Positions 18,648 to 27,437 are shown, counted from the stretch's first letter. The stretch: DNA of 64,000 nt from Deminuibacter sp966424055 (GCA_966424055.1 CBJLMB010000010.1:1-64000), one strand, 5' to 3'. The notes: generated by a model from the letters alone, not told the origin. A program made the numbers and translations.

Positions 18648-18681
18648 CTTTTAAGCATTCGATTATTGTTGTCTTATACTC

Positions 18682-18867
18682 CTAACGACAGTCTACATCC
18701 GTACATTTGTCATTTTTCAGGCAGGAGGCGTCAGATGCAGTCTGACAAGTTTCAGCATCAGGCGCACAAGGAACTGATGCTTTACTGCCATCGGAGTAAG
18801 TCCAGGTGCATGTTGACCAACCGCCACCTACGACTTGTTTCATCTGCTCTTTTGATAATTGTTTCAT
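18682..18867 (-). CDS. Double-glycine precursor of a six-cysteine secreted peptide
   Basis: A 61-residue peptide. The first 15 residues (MKQLSKEQMKQVVGG) are a short double-glycine leader of the bacteriocin/ComC type, with the Leu and Val spacing that C39 peptidases read. The core of 46 residues starts GWSTCTWTYSDGS and carries six Cys, with no Lys/Arg cluster. Six Cys, a neighbouring VKOR-Trx oxidase, a TlpA protein and a C39 exporter together suggest a core with three disulfides, exported and oxidised. I do not recognise the core family. Toxin, signal and structural roles are all open. Confidence 0.8.
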   Translation of the reverse strand: MKQLSKEQMKQVVGGGWSTCTWTYSDGSKASVPCAPDAETCQTASDASCLKNDKCTDVDCR

Positions 18868-18940
18868 GTTTGATTTTATTTAATGTATTTGCTTACTCTT
18901 TTTGAAGGTTTTCAGCATACCCTTTTTTGGCCAAAATTTT

Positions 18941-20569
18941 TTATAATAGGTTTGTCAATTCGTTTATCTTATACGAATCAGGTAATTGAAACCCGTTTAC
19001 ATAGATAGTTGGCGTATATCTAATGTTGGATATTTCGCACCAGGTAGCCATAGCTTCTAACTTGTGTGATTGATTTCTCAGAGCCAAGTTGTTTCCACCT
19101 AATGGATATTTTTGAAGAAATTTGCCATAGTTTTCCCTGCCATACTGATACCAATCCGTCAATGCCTGCTGCGTCATTGCGGAATCATTTGCTTCGGCAA
19201 TTGACAGCAGATGTGCAACTGCAATAGCTGCCTTGCTATTTTCTATATTTTTTGCTGTAAAGATGATTCTTAATTGTACATCATGCCTGTGATGCAAGAT
19301 CTTTTCCAGTTCAGGATGTGCTTTTGCACAGGGAGTACAGTAAGGATTGCAGACCTTGAGCAGTTTAATAGGGGCATTGGGATGACCAATCTGGATGCCC
19401 AACTCGCCCCAATGATCAGCAGCCTGAGGTTGTTGGACTAGCAATGAGTTAAACAGTGATGGATTGTTTCGTATCCTGTTATATCCACTAAAATAGAAGT
19501 GATGCTCTTTTGCTTTTGTGAGAATTGGTTTAATACCAAACCAAACCAGGATTGGCAGAAGTAAAATCATTAAACTGGTCAGCACTAAATGAGAATTGAC
19601 TTCGAGTGTTACAAAACCACTTTTCCAAAATAGCTTTGTGGACCATAAAAGCTCAAGTGTCAACACTAATTGTACGAACAGGCACAAGGGGCACCACCTC
19701 TTGACTACCTTCCATTGATAGTAAACACTAAAAAAGACATAAGGAAAAGCAAATATGCTTAGAAAACCGATACAACCAAATTTCGTTTGCAAGGGAATGG
19801 AAGGAGATAATAACAGCAGTGTTGAGCAGGCGAAATAAATGAACCCAATTTCCCCCCATTTGATACCGAAGATTCCTGATGCTTTGCTGCTAAGAACAGC
19901 GTCACAGCTGGATTGCGAAAATGCGGAGCAAATATTTTTTACAAGCGAATTGTCTTTGTCTATTTCATAAATCAATAGGAGGATCGATACAACCAACCCA
20001 CCTATGTTAAGTAAAGTCACAATAGAATATGCTACAATCTGAGGGATGTAGTTCAGTGTGCTGATATTGGATAGAATGGATAGGAGAAACAGAACTATTA
20101 TCCCTGTCAGCCATAACTTTCTTTTAAACTTTTGAAAGTTCTCATCTCTTAATCTTTGTTCATAATCGGGTTCACCGCTCCCGGCAGCCGGTGTTGCAAT
20201 CAATACTATATCTCGAAAGGCTTTGAGAAATTGAGGTTTATCTAGTTTTAATATTTTTGTACTTCTATAACAATAACTTACCGTCCCCTCTTCAATTGCG
20301 GTAACTACCACAAAATCTTTCCCGGAGTTTGGAACATTAATATAGGCAACAAAAGGAGGAGACAACTGAAATAAGTGTTCCGCCGTAACCTCAAACGCAT
20401 TATTCTCAATATTGTATTTGGAAAGTGTTTCACTGAGGCTAAATAGACTAGGATAATCCGGATTTTCTTCGATACTTTTCTTCATTGAAGTTGTGGTAAC
20501 CTTTGCATTGAGCAAACGTATATAAACAGTAGCCACGTTTTGAAGTTGCGATATGTACGATCTTGCCAT
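18941..20569 (-). CDS. C39-like / VKOR / thioredoxin fusion membrane oxidoreductase
   Basis: A 542-residue protein. Residues 1-125 resemble a C39-peptidase-like domain (HLFQLSPPFVAYINV...KDFVVVTAIEEGTV) without a catalytic Cys. Residues about 150-345 are a vitamin-K-epoxide-reductase-type membrane domain with Cys214, Cys222 (SSCDAVLSS) and the quinone-side pair WCPLC (Cys293, Cys296). Residues 390-542 are a DsbA/thioredoxin-like domain with NPYCTPCAKAHPELEK (Cys411, Cys414). VKOR proteins pass electrons from thiols to quinone and so make disulfides. It is the first gene of the peptide cassette and, with the six-Cys peptide right after it, probably oxidises that peptide. The dead C39-like domain might hold the GG leader. 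Confidence 0.9.
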   Translation of the reverse strand: MARSYISQLQNVATVYIRLLNAKVTTTSMKKSIEENPDYPSLFSLSETLSKYNIENNAFEVTAEHLFQLSPPFVAYINVPNSGKDFVVVTAIEEGTVSYCYRSTKILKLDKPQFLKAFRDIVLIATPAAGSGEPDYEQRLRDENFQKFKRKLWLTGIIVLFLLSILSNISTLNYIPQIVAYSIVTLLNIGGLVVSILLLIYEIDKDNSLVKNICSAFSQSSCDAVLSSKASGIFGIKWGEIGFIYFACSTLLLLSPSIPLQTKFGCIGFLSIFAFPYVFFSVYYQWKVVKRWCPLCLFVQLVLTLELLWSTKLFWKSGFVTLEVNSHLVLTSLMILLLPILVWFGIKPILTKAKEHHFYFSGYNRIRNNPSLFNSLLVQQPQAADHWGELGIQIGHPNAPIKLLKVCNPYCTPCAKAHPELEKILHHRHDVQLRIIFTAKNIENSKAAIAVAHLLSIAEANDSAMTQQALTDWYQYGRENYGKFLQKYPLGGNNLALRNQSHKLEAMATWCEISNIRYTPTIYVNGFQLPDSYKINELTNLL

Positions 20570-21003
20570 ACCGAATTATATGAAATTTGGTGTAAAAAAA
20601 TGCAGTATTAACCTTCCGGCATTTCGAGGTACTCGAAAAAGATAGTAGGCCGCTCAAAACTCGCCGGCAAATACTGACAATTCAAAAAGTAATCTGAAAA
20701 TAACGGGGGGAGGATTACTTATCGCTGTTTGGGTTTGGTGATAAAACTTTGTACAGCGAGCAAAATTTAAAGCAAATGTTCCAATTTATCTATCCTATGA
20801 TCAATTCAAAAGGAGGAGGGCCAAGCCTTATTGGGTTTTTCATCTTTTCTCGAAATTAGCATTTAAATTAATTTTCAAGTTCTGTTCAATATTACAAGAT
20901 TTCTTACAAAAAAAAATTAAAGTTTGTTAAAATCCGGTCAACCTAACAATCCCACAATAGGATATTTAAGAAATAATCAGCCGTTTTCGTTTTCTATATA
21001 GTC

Positions 21004-21183
21004 ATGAATATGCAGGCTGTTTCCAGTAATTCAATGGTCGCAATTATTCAACACCAGCTTTTATATAGGGTACGGATCACAGGGATCGAAGCTAAATTCC
21101 ATTTATTTTTCACAGAAAAAAATTATCCCAACAGGCATCTGGCCGATGTGAACGCACGACTGATTGATATATTAATATTATAA
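21004..21183 (+). CDS. Possible small ORF, unknown
   Basis: An ATG-started frame of 59 codons with mixed composition (reads SNSMVAIIQHQLLYRVRITG, later LADVNARLIDILIL). It lies in the 1.3-kb gap between the peptide cassette and the next operon. No homologue is recognised and no promoter is obvious. It may be a gene remnant. Confidence 0.25.
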   Translation: MNMQAVSSNSMVAIIQHQLLYRVRITGIEAKFHLFFTEKNYPNRHLADVNARLIDILIL

Positions 21184-21276
21184 GCCATGTATCCTGCCAG
21201 ACAACTTCAAGGTGTCAACACAAAGAACTTTACAAAGGAAGTAAAATTGGTTCATAACAGTAAGTTCGAGGTATAG

Positions 21277-21432
21277 AAGAATATTTTACCACTCTTTTAC
21301 AAATCAATTCTATTAGTACTGTGCCAATTAGTATCCGTATACACCCAAAACGACCTCATACAAGAGTACCTGTTAAAGGATTTCGCATCGCCAAGACAGG
21401 TGTTCGTCCTTTGGAATGGGGTATTGGGATAA
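21277..21432 (+). pseudogene. Remnant of an exported protein N terminus
   Basis: An open stretch without Met reads FYKSILLVLCQLVSVYTQ, like a signal sequence, then DLIQEYLLKDFASPRQVFVL and WNGVLG before TAA. The composition is clearly protein-like, but the start codon is missing and the frame stops early. It resembles the beginning of a redoxin-type domain only loosely. I treat it as decayed coding DNA. Confidence 0.3.
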
Positions 21433-21511
21433 TTTTTTACATAGGGGTCATTGATTTGTCTAATTTCCTTCGGCATAACATATATGCACATACGTTTAAA
21501 ATTTAACCGGT

Positions 21512-21688
21512 ATGAAAAAAAAAGACCTCAGGAAACTGAAAATGAAGAAAAGCACCATTCTTCAACTGACACCCAATCAGCTGCGAAGTCTGGGAGGCGG
21601 AGACAACACCAATTATTCCGATGTAGGTGGCGGTGGCAACCCATGCACGGGTCAAAAGCCCCCTGCAACCAAGACAAGCCAAGTGTAG
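21512..21688 (+). CDS. Lanthipeptide-type double-glycine precursor peptide, orphan
   Basis: A 58-residue peptide. The leader begins MKKKDLRKLKMKKSTILQL and ends LRSLGG. This is the pattern K-K-L-x-x-L-K-x-x-K-x-T-I-x-x-L...L-x-x-x-GG of Bacteroidota class I lanthipeptide leaders. The core of about 29 residues (GDNTNYSDVGGGGNPCTGQK, then a Thr/Pro-rich end) has one Cys and several Ser/Thr. No LanB, LanC or other modifying enzyme is in the window, so it may be modified elsewhere, be unmodified, or be a leftover. It lies 174 bases upstream of the S41 protease gene on the same strand, which suggests joint use or regulation. Confidence 0.7.
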   Translation: MKKKDLRKLKMKKSTILQLTPNQLRSLGGGDNTNYSDVGGGGNPCTGQKPPATKTSQV

Positions 21689-21732
21689 GAATAATGTCTC
21701 CCCAGAATTACCTATTTAACTTAACTGTACCA

Positions 21733-21740
21733 TAGATTTG
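21733..21740 (+). promoter_or_regulatory. Possible -7 box upstream of the S41-kinase-regulator operon
   Basis: TAGATTTG matches TAnnTTTG. The base positions 19 upstream are TTAA-like rather than TTTG, so support is partial. It would give a 5' leader of about 115 bases before the S41 start. Confidence 0.3.
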
Positions 21741-21862
21741 AGCTGTTGTGGACACAATTTCAAAAAAGGAGATCAAGTTCCGGCTGGCTAAAATCTAAAC
21801 ATTAACTTAGATAGGTAATTCTTTTTGCTTTGATTATTTCAGAAAATAAATCTACTGCACCG

Positions 21863-23263
21863 ATGAGAATATGCTTGATAAGCCTCATTTTATTAATGCA
21901 ATTGCAAAACCCTATCTCTGCTCAGAGGAATTTAGACTCATTGCTATATATTTTAAAAACGCAATACCCGTCATGGTCAGAAAAAACCAGAGACGGCAAA
22001 TTTGACCGATTTGTCGAGAACATTCGAAGCAAAAATCAAGCAGACACATTTTACACACTCTCGAAAGTTGTTACCTACTTCAATGATGGGCATTTAATAT
22101 TATATAAATATCCATTGGCCTCTCCTGATAGCATACAATGCAGCAAAAACCTCGCAGCAGTCAAAAGCTATTTCCAAAATCGAAAAATTAACCAGTCCAA
22201 TCTGGAAGGCTACTGGATAAACGACTATAACACCTGCGTTATAGCATTGAAAAAATCATCAATAGCTCCTTGGGATATGATCGGGTATGTTATGGAGTCG
22301 AGGAACAACACGTTATTGCCCGGACAGGATTGCCTCTCTATGGAAAAATTAACTGGCAGCGAATATCTAACAGACTATACAGATGATGACGGGGCATTTA
22401 AAATCTATCTGAAATCTCATTTTAAGAGTGATTCTATTTTTACGACAGGCGCCTACGCAAAATGGAGAAAACTAAAATCTTATGAGGGACCAATCCTAAA
22501 AGCGTTACCAGCCTTTTCTTTCCAGGCTTCCTCACAAAAAATTGATGATAACAACTATTTAATTCGGATTCCGGCCAATAACAGAACGAATACTCAAATA
22601 GTGGACAGTATTGTTCGAGCAGATTCTGTTATAATTTCAAAAACCAAAAATCTGATCGTGGATATTCGCAATAATCTCGGTGGCACAATTCGTACCTATT
22701 TTCCGTTACTGCCTTTTGTGTACACGAATCCGATAGTCGCAGTCCTGGGGCAAACTTATTCTACAGATAGTACAATAGCCCAGGCAAAGCGATCTTTTGG
22801 TCGATTTAAGGCGATCCATCCTGAAGACACAGCCCGGATAAAAATACTAGAAAACTTTGTTAAAAGATTGGAGAATAACAAAGGCAGCTTTGTTCCTCCA
22901 CAAACAGCACCAAGTAAAGAAGATACCATTTATTTCAAGAAGATCCTGCCTTTCCCGAAGAATGTTGCTGTCATCATGAACTATGCTTGCCAAAGCGCAG
23001 CGGAGATGATGGTATTGAATTTCAAGCAAAGTACGAAAGTAACAGCGTTTGGAGAAAATACAAAAGGTGCGGTTGACAACCTGGAATTTTTTCCAATACT
23101 ACTGCCTGATAAGACTTATATGCTTTACATGCCCAGTGCCATGCGCATCATCCCCAAAGGAGAGAAACATTTGGAAGGCAGTGGAATTCGCCCCGATATC
23201 CCGATCAGTGAAAATGTCAGCGATTGGGTGGACTTTGTAAAAAAATACTATGAAAACCGCTAA
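21863..23263 (+). CDS. S41-family peptidase-like exported protein
   Basis: A 466-residue protein with signal peptide RICLISLILLMQLQNPISAQ. The N-terminal half is a capping region; the C-terminal half is the S41 (tail-specific/tricorn-like) fold: NLIVDIRNNLGGTIRTYFPL, KNVAVIMNYACQSAAEMMVL with the likely nucleophile Ser, and TAFGENTKGAVDNLEFFP, ending in the family-type GSGIRPDIPISENVSDWVDF. I prefer the ATG at 21863 over a TTG 11 codons upstream because it starts the signal peptide. The stop overlaps the kinase start by 14 bases, so translation is coupled. A protease coupled to a sensor kinase suggests that it processes or senses an extracellular peptide. Confidence 0.85.
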   Translation: MRICLISLILLMQLQNPISAQRNLDSLLYILKTQYPSWSEKTRDGKFDRFVENIRSKNQADTFYTLSKVVTYFNDGHLILYKYPLASPDSIQCSKNLAAVKSYFQNRKINQSNLEGYWINDYNTCVIALKKSSIAPWDMIGYVMESRNNTLLPGQDCLSMEKLTGSEYLTDYTDDDGAFKIYLKSHFKSDSIFTTGAYAKWRKLKSYEGPILKALPAFSFQASSQKIDDNNYLIRIPANNRTNTQIVDSIVRADSVIISKTKNLIVDIRNNLGGTIRTYFPLLPFVYTNPIVAVLGQTYSTDSTIAQAKRSFGRFKAIHPEDTARIKILENFVKRLENNKGSFVPPQTAPSKEDTIYFKKILPFPKNVAVIMNYACQSAAEMMVLNFKQSTKVTAFGENTKGAVDNLEFFPILLPDKTYMLYMPSAMRIIPKGEKHLEGSGIRPDIPISENVSDWVDFVKKYYENR

Positions 23264-24329
23264 AATTCATTTTTTATTCTGGTTTACGTATTTCTGGTAC
23301 GCCTTCATATCTGACAAAATCGTCTACGGTGCGGATGTTAATTTATCCACCCATATCCTGTATTTTGTTGCAAACAATTTATTTCTTTTCTATTCTATAC
23401 TATTTTTTTTAAGACATTCATCAGCAAAGTCTGTCCCGGCTTTTTTAAAGAGTGTCCTTCTTCTGGCGGCTATTTTAATCGTGTATTTCCTATTAAGGTA
23501 TCTTGTCCGCTTTAAATTGGTCCCATTGGTCAGCCCCGTGGCTGTATCAACTGACTTTCATCTTACCATGTTTTTAACGCTTGGAATACTTTGGGTGGTA
23601 GATTATTTCTTTTTGGCAGCTGCCTATTTTTATTTCGACCGGTCAGTAAAAGATAGCGTTCGGATGAGGAAATTAGATGAGGAAAACCGAATAAAGGAAA
23701 TGGAGAATGCACGATTGAAACAGGAAGAATTGATAAGGGAAAAAGAAAAAGTTGCTTTCGAATATGCTTATCTCCGGGCACAGATCAATCCACATTTTCT
23801 ATATAATACGCTGGATTATCTGTATTCAAAGTCATTGCGATGCTCAGAAGAACTATCAGAAGCCATTCTGATGTTATCTGAAATTTTCAGGTATTCTGCT
23901 AAATCAGAAGACGCCAATGGATTAGTGCTTTTGTCAGTGGAAATAAAGCATATTAAAAACATCATCCAGATGAACCGGCTCAGGTACAATGGGAGTCTGA
24001 ATATAAACTTTATTGTAGATGGAAAGATTGGCCATTTTCGGATCATCCCCCTGGTGCTCGTTACGATAGTTGAAAATATACTGAAGCATGGAGAACTTTT
24101 GGATCCTGCATACCCGGCCAATATAAACCTACAGATCCAGGACGATTACCTCCTGTTTCAATCAGAAAATAAAATACTATATGATTCCAAGGTGTCAAAT
24201 ACTGGAGTCGGTCTTGAGAATGCGAAAAAGCGGCTAGATGCTGTTTACGGAGATACCAGGTACAGCATGAGCATCAGAGAGGAAAACGGGTTTTATTCAA
24301 CGAATCTTTCCATTCAGCTGGAACGATAA
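23250..24329 (+). CDS. LytS/YehU-type sensor histidine kinase
   Basis: A 359-residue membrane kinase. Four hydrophobic segments fill residues 5-130 with little periplasmic loop, a coiled coil follows (RKLDEENRIKEMENARLKQE), then the His_kinase domain with phospho-acceptor His182 (AQINPHFLYNTLDYLYSK). The ATPase part has VLVTIVENILKHG (N box) and NTGVGLENAKKRLDAVYG (G box). It is the usual partner of LytTR regulators in Bacteroidota. Its ATG lies inside the end of the S41 gene. The small sensing part suggests a membrane or peptide signal. Confidence 0.92.
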   Translation: MKTAKIHFLFWFTYFWYAFISDKIVYGADVNLSTHILYFVANNLFLFYSILFFLRHSSAKSVPAFLKSVLLLAAILIVYFLLRYLVRFKLVPLVSPVAVSTDFHLTMFLTLGILWVVDYFFLAAAYFYFDRSVKDSVRMRKLDEENRIKEMENARLKQEELIREKEKVAFEYAYLRAQINPHFLYNTLDYLYSKSLRCSEELSEAILMLSEIFRYSAKSEDANGLVLLSVEIKHIKNIIQMNRLRYNGSLNINFIVDGKIGHFRIIPLVLVTIVENILKHGELLDPAYPANINLQIQDDYLLFQSENKILYDSKVSNTGVGLENAKKRLDAVYGDTRYSMSIREENGFYSTNLSIQLER

Positions 24330-24355
24330 TTCTGATATTTAAAAGTTGCATTAAA

Positions 24356-25087
24356 ATGTATAGTTGCCTAATTGTTGACGATGAACAACATGCCATTGAT
24401 ACGCTGGCCCACCACGTTGAGCGTACTTCTTTTCTGCAGTTAAGTACCGCAACTACTCAAGCATCCGAAGTGCTGCAGATTTTAAACCAACAAAAAATTG
24501 ATATTATTTTTCTGGATATCCAGATGCCCAATATCAACGGACTGGACTTGGCTGAAACAATTGCGGGCCATTCACAGATCATATTTGTCACTGCATTTGA
24601 GGAATACGCCCTTAAAGTATTTGAAGTAGAGGCTGTTGACTTTATTTTAAAGCCCATTTCATATGTGAGATTTTTAAAGGCAGTTCAAAAAGCAATTAAG
24701 GCCCTACAAAATAGGGCCAAACAGCAAGAAACAAAAATAGTAAACGATTTCATTTTTGTAAAGGCCGGGGCAAGGAATAAAATCGAAAGGATCAATTTTT
24801 CAGATATCAGTTTCATTGAAGGAGAAAAAAATTATGTAACCATCCACCATGCCGGCATTAAAACATTAGTTTACACCCAGCTAAAAGACCTGGAAGAGAT
24901 GCTACCTGAAAACGATTTTGTCAGGGTGCATAAATCGTATATTGTATCTATAGCCAAGGTGCAGAGGGTGGAAGGTACAAAACTGTTCCTCACAGGGCTG
25001 TCTGCTAATGCCCATATATCTGTGGGAGATTCCTACAAAGATCAGTTTTGGGCATTGTTACGTAACCGTACTGTTGGAGGTCTGTAA
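24356..25087 (+). CDS. LytTR-family response regulator
   Basis: A 243-residue regulator. Residues 1-120 are a receiver with acidic pocket DDE (8-10), phospho-acceptor Asp54 (IIFLDIQMPNINGLDLA) and KPI switch Lys. Residues 140-240 are a LytTR DNA-binding domain (DISFIEGEKNYVTIHHAGIK, NDFVRVHKSYIVSIAKVQRV). It follows the kinase by 26 bases and completes a protease-kinase-regulator operon. LytTR regulators often control bacteriocin and peptide genes, which fits the nearby double-glycine peptides. The target sites were not identified. Confidence 0.93.
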   Translation: MYSCLIVDDEQHAIDTLAHHVERTSFLQLSTATTQASEVLQILNQQKIDIIFLDIQMPNINGLDLAETIAGHSQIIFVTAFEEYALKVFEVEAVDFILKPISYVRFLKAVQKAIKALQNRAKQQETKIVNDFIFVKAGARNKIERINFSDISFIEGEKNYVTIHHAGIKTLVYTQLKDLEEMLPENDFVRVHKSYIVSIAKVQRVEGTKLFLTGLSANAHISVGDSYKDQFWALLRNRTVGGL

Positions 25088-25291
25088 GATATGTTTGCCT
25101 TGTATTTTCGACATGAGACTACTTATACCACCTTCATGTAATATGGTATTGGTGTTGCCGTCGGCTCCCAATCCTTTTTTCATATCGGCCCTGAAAGTGG
25201 AAGAATCCGCTGCTTGGTTAGTTTTAATTTTTTGGATAGCTTTTTCTTTTTCATAGATCAATAGTTGAGTATCAATAAATTGTTTATAGCC
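25088..25291 (-). pseudogene. C-terminal gene fragment, unknown
   Basis: The minus frame ending just inside the regulator gene (stop at 25058) reads YKQFIDTQLLIYEKEKAIQK, then MKKGLGADGNTNTILHEGG and SSLMSKIQGKHIL. It opens after a TAG with no start codon. The composition is that of a real protein tail, so it is probably the end of a truncated gene. The family is unknown; the last 30 bases overlap the regulator gene. Confidence 0.35.
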
Positions 25292-25452
25292 AGAAAACTA
25301 GGTTAATTCAATTTTGTCGAGAAAAATATAATCCCATCGGGCATATTGCAGGTACGTAGGTAGATAGGTTTTCTCAGTCCAAATAGATTTTGTTGGCTTC
25401 TTATTACGGGCATAAAGTTTATTTGATTCATAGTTGTCTGTTTGAACGGGTG

Positions 25453-25653
25453 ATCATTTCCATTCTACTACTAAGAATGAAGCATTAAATGAAAAGGAAG
25501 AAGGTGATTGTTTCTATAGCGAACATCTGATGCCTATCGGATGGCAAAAAGTGATAAGGACATACAGGAGTGCTATTGGCCGGTATATCCTTATCATTTT
25601 AATTGCTCCAATCAGTGCATTTCTAGGGTCTATTATCAGTATTCTGTATTGAA
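25453..25653 (+). pseudogene. C-terminal fragment of a membrane protein
   Basis: An open stretch starting after a TGA reads STTKNEALNEKEEGDCFYSE, then MPIGWQKVIRTYRSAIGRYI and a hydrophobic segment LIILIAPISAFLGSIISILY before TGA. The single hydrophobic end suggests a membrane anchor. There is no suitable start near the front. It is likely a leftover of a larger gene; it faces the opposite way from the fragment at 25088. Confidence 0.35.
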
Positions 25654-26038
25654 GGCATGAACGTTGTTGCAGTACAGCTGGATAAGCTTTTCTTTTTCAT
25701 GGTTTTGTGATTGAAAAACGTAAGGAATTAATAGATTCGAATCTATGGAAATTCATATGGGTAAAAAAAAATAATCCTAAATCCCTATTACGACGGACGA
25801 AATGGGGTTGCTAAGGACATCTGCTGGGGGCGATTCCTGACCGGTGAATGGGCCGGTCAGCTTATATAGTTTCGTCTAAATGAACTTCGAGCTGCCTGAG
25901 GTCTCTGGATTTTCGCAAAAGTTCATACTAAACGGGGGCAATGGATTTGGACTGTGTATCCGGTGGTATTACCTGGTGAATGATCCCATTAGAATTAGGC
26001 CAATGCGTATCTGTCCAATCAAGCTGTTTTACATTTTA

Positions 26039-26218
26039 CTACACGCTGGTTGTTGGAACATTTGTGTAAGTGTTAGTGCATGATTCTGTTTTATCACCTG
26101 AGTAGAGATAATTTGGATGATTTACATTTCCGCCTTTTAACGACTGTAAGTCAGACCGAGTCAGGGTAACAATCCTTCGTTTGTTCAAAGATAATTTAGT
26201 TAACTTTTTCTTTTTCAT
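26039..26218 (-). CDS. Second lanthipeptide-type double-glycine precursor, orphan
   Basis: A 59-residue peptide. The leader KKKKLTKLSLNKRRIVTLTR...DLQSLKGG again fits the Bacteroidota class I lanthipeptide pattern, and the ATG follows an A/T-rich stretch. The core (NVNHPNYLYSGDKTESCTNT, then YTNVPTTSV) has one Cys and many Thr/Ser. No modification enzyme is nearby. A short remnant at about 25671-25706 on the same strand repeats the start (ccatgaaaaagaaaagctta), as if another copy had been lost. It shares its leader style with the peptide at 21512 but not its core. Confidence 0.65.
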   Translation of the reverse strand: MKKKKLTKLSLNKRRIVTLTRSDLQSLKGGNVNHPNYLYSGDKTESCTNTYTNVPTTSV

Positions 26219-26531
26219 GGTTTGATAATTTAAATTCGGCAATATATTATAGGTTTGAAATGTAATTAGATTGCGCACAACCACAAAGAAAATAATCCCA
26301 AACCCCATTTTGCAGGTATGAAATCCTTGAATTTAAGTACAAAGCAGTAGAGATAAGAGGTCGCATTTGTTTGAACTGTTATTTATATCAAAAGATTGAT
26401 TTTTTGGGATTATGAATTGCATTTGCGTTCATTAGAAAATGTGATCAGTCAAAAACTGTTAAAATGACTTGAAAGGAAAAGTTAACTATGAGTTACTTTT
26501 GTAAATCGGGAGAGGAATTCTGAAATATTAT

Positions 26532-26745
26532 TTACTAAATTGGCTCAAAACCTAAAAGTCGTACTAGGGAATCTTCAATTAACCTTCTTGACAAAGAAGA
26601 ATCGCAAATGGCGAAAGCATTGCTGTTATTAACAACCTATTTTCCTGGTTACATCAGGGAGCTTCATGAATTTGGGTATATCGAATATACACCCTCGTTT
26701 AATCCATTTTTAGGAAGCATGGTTCGATTTATTGAATTGAAATAA
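26532..26745 (+). pseudogene. Gene fragment upstream of HTH gene
   Basis: After an in-frame TAA the frame reads GSKPKSRTRESSINLLDKEE, then MAKALLLLTTYFPGYIRELH and FGYIEYTPSFNPFLGSMVRF before TAA. An internal ATG at about 26608 could start a 45-residue protein. The style (EFGYIEYTPSFNPFLGSM) is like the tail of proteins carried by Bacteroidota integrative elements, but I cannot name the family. It is followed 36 bases later by the HTH gene. Confidence 0.35.
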
Positions 26746-26780
26746 AGCATACCTGATCTCTGAAATTAGGTATCTAAATC

Positions 26781-27041
26781 GTGTGTATGATAATAGATGT
26801 GGTAAGTAAGGAAGATTTAGAGGCTTTCCGTTTGCGTTTGCTTGAGGACATAAGGGAGATGATTCATACCCAACAGAAAGCCAAGAGATGGGTCAAGACG
26901 GCTGAAGTCTTAAAATTGCTGGATATGTCGGATGTTACTTTGCAGCATCTTAGGGCGACTGGTAAAATTCCATTTAAAAAATTGGGAGGGATATGCTATT
27001 ACGACCTGGATGAGATAGAGAAGGCTATTAAAAATTCGTAA
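26781..27041 (+). CDS. Excisionase-like helix-turn-helix protein
   Basis: An 86-residue protein: an N-terminal helix (SKEDLEAFRLRLLEDIREM), then a MerR/excisionase-type winged helix (RWVKTAEVLKLLDMSDVTLQ, HLRATGKIPFKKLGGICYYD). This is the standard small HTH protein of Bacteroidota integrative elements, found near integrase, RteC or mobilisation genes. None of those is intact here. It lies 230 bases from a tRNA-Ala, consistent with the leftover end of an integrated element. Start may be the ATG two codons later. Confidence 0.8.
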   Translation: MCMIIDVVSKEDLEAFRLRLLEDIREMIHTQQKAKRWVKTAEVLKLLDMSDVTLQHLRATGKIPFKKLGGICYYDLDEIEKAIKNS

Positions 27042-27184
27042 TTAGACAATTTGCATATTTTCTTACCCTGGGCATCGACCTGGGGTTTTTTATTACATCA
27101 TCTTTCCGGTTTCCTGTAATGAAAATTGTGCTGCAGGTGTGGTGTTTAAAAATCGGAATATTTGGCTTCTTTTATATAGATTTT

Positions 27185-27206
27185 GGTTTTAAGTTGGTTT
27201 TAAGTT
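27185..27206. repeat. Tandem 11-bp repeat GGTTTTAAGTT
   Basis: Two perfect head-to-tail copies lie between the HTH gene and the tRNA-Ala terminator. Short tandem sites like this occur at element ends and origins, but function is unknown. Confidence 0.5.
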
Positions 27207-27220
27207 GGCTAAAATTAGCA

Positions 27221-27254
27221 ATAAAAAAGAGTCATGAAAAAACTTCATAACTCT
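27221..27254 (-). terminator. Intrinsic terminator of tRNA-Ala
   Basis: On the minus strand GAGTTATGAA-gtttt-TTCATGACTC forms a 10-position stem with one mismatch and is followed directly by TTTTTTATT. It lies 17 bases past the 3' end of the tRNA-Ala. Confidence 0.8.
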
Positions 27255-27268
27255 TTGATATTTAATCT

Positions 27269-27344
<76 letters not shown>

Positions 27345-27437
27345 GTAAAGGACTGCAAAAGTATTGGATGTAACCATACAGACAAAATTTCTTTTTAAAA
27401 CCAACAGAAATCTTCCTGCAGGCCCAGCTTCTTTTAC

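Noticed and set aside
21451..21735. 94-codon plus ORF over the first lanthipeptide-type precursor
   Set aside because: The other frame carries a recognisable GG leader; this frame is its Lys/Arg/His-rich shadow.
25880..26083. 67-codon plus ORF before the second GG peptide
   Set aside because: It overlaps the end of the minus-strand precursor, has an odd Ile/Arg/Cys composition and no start context.
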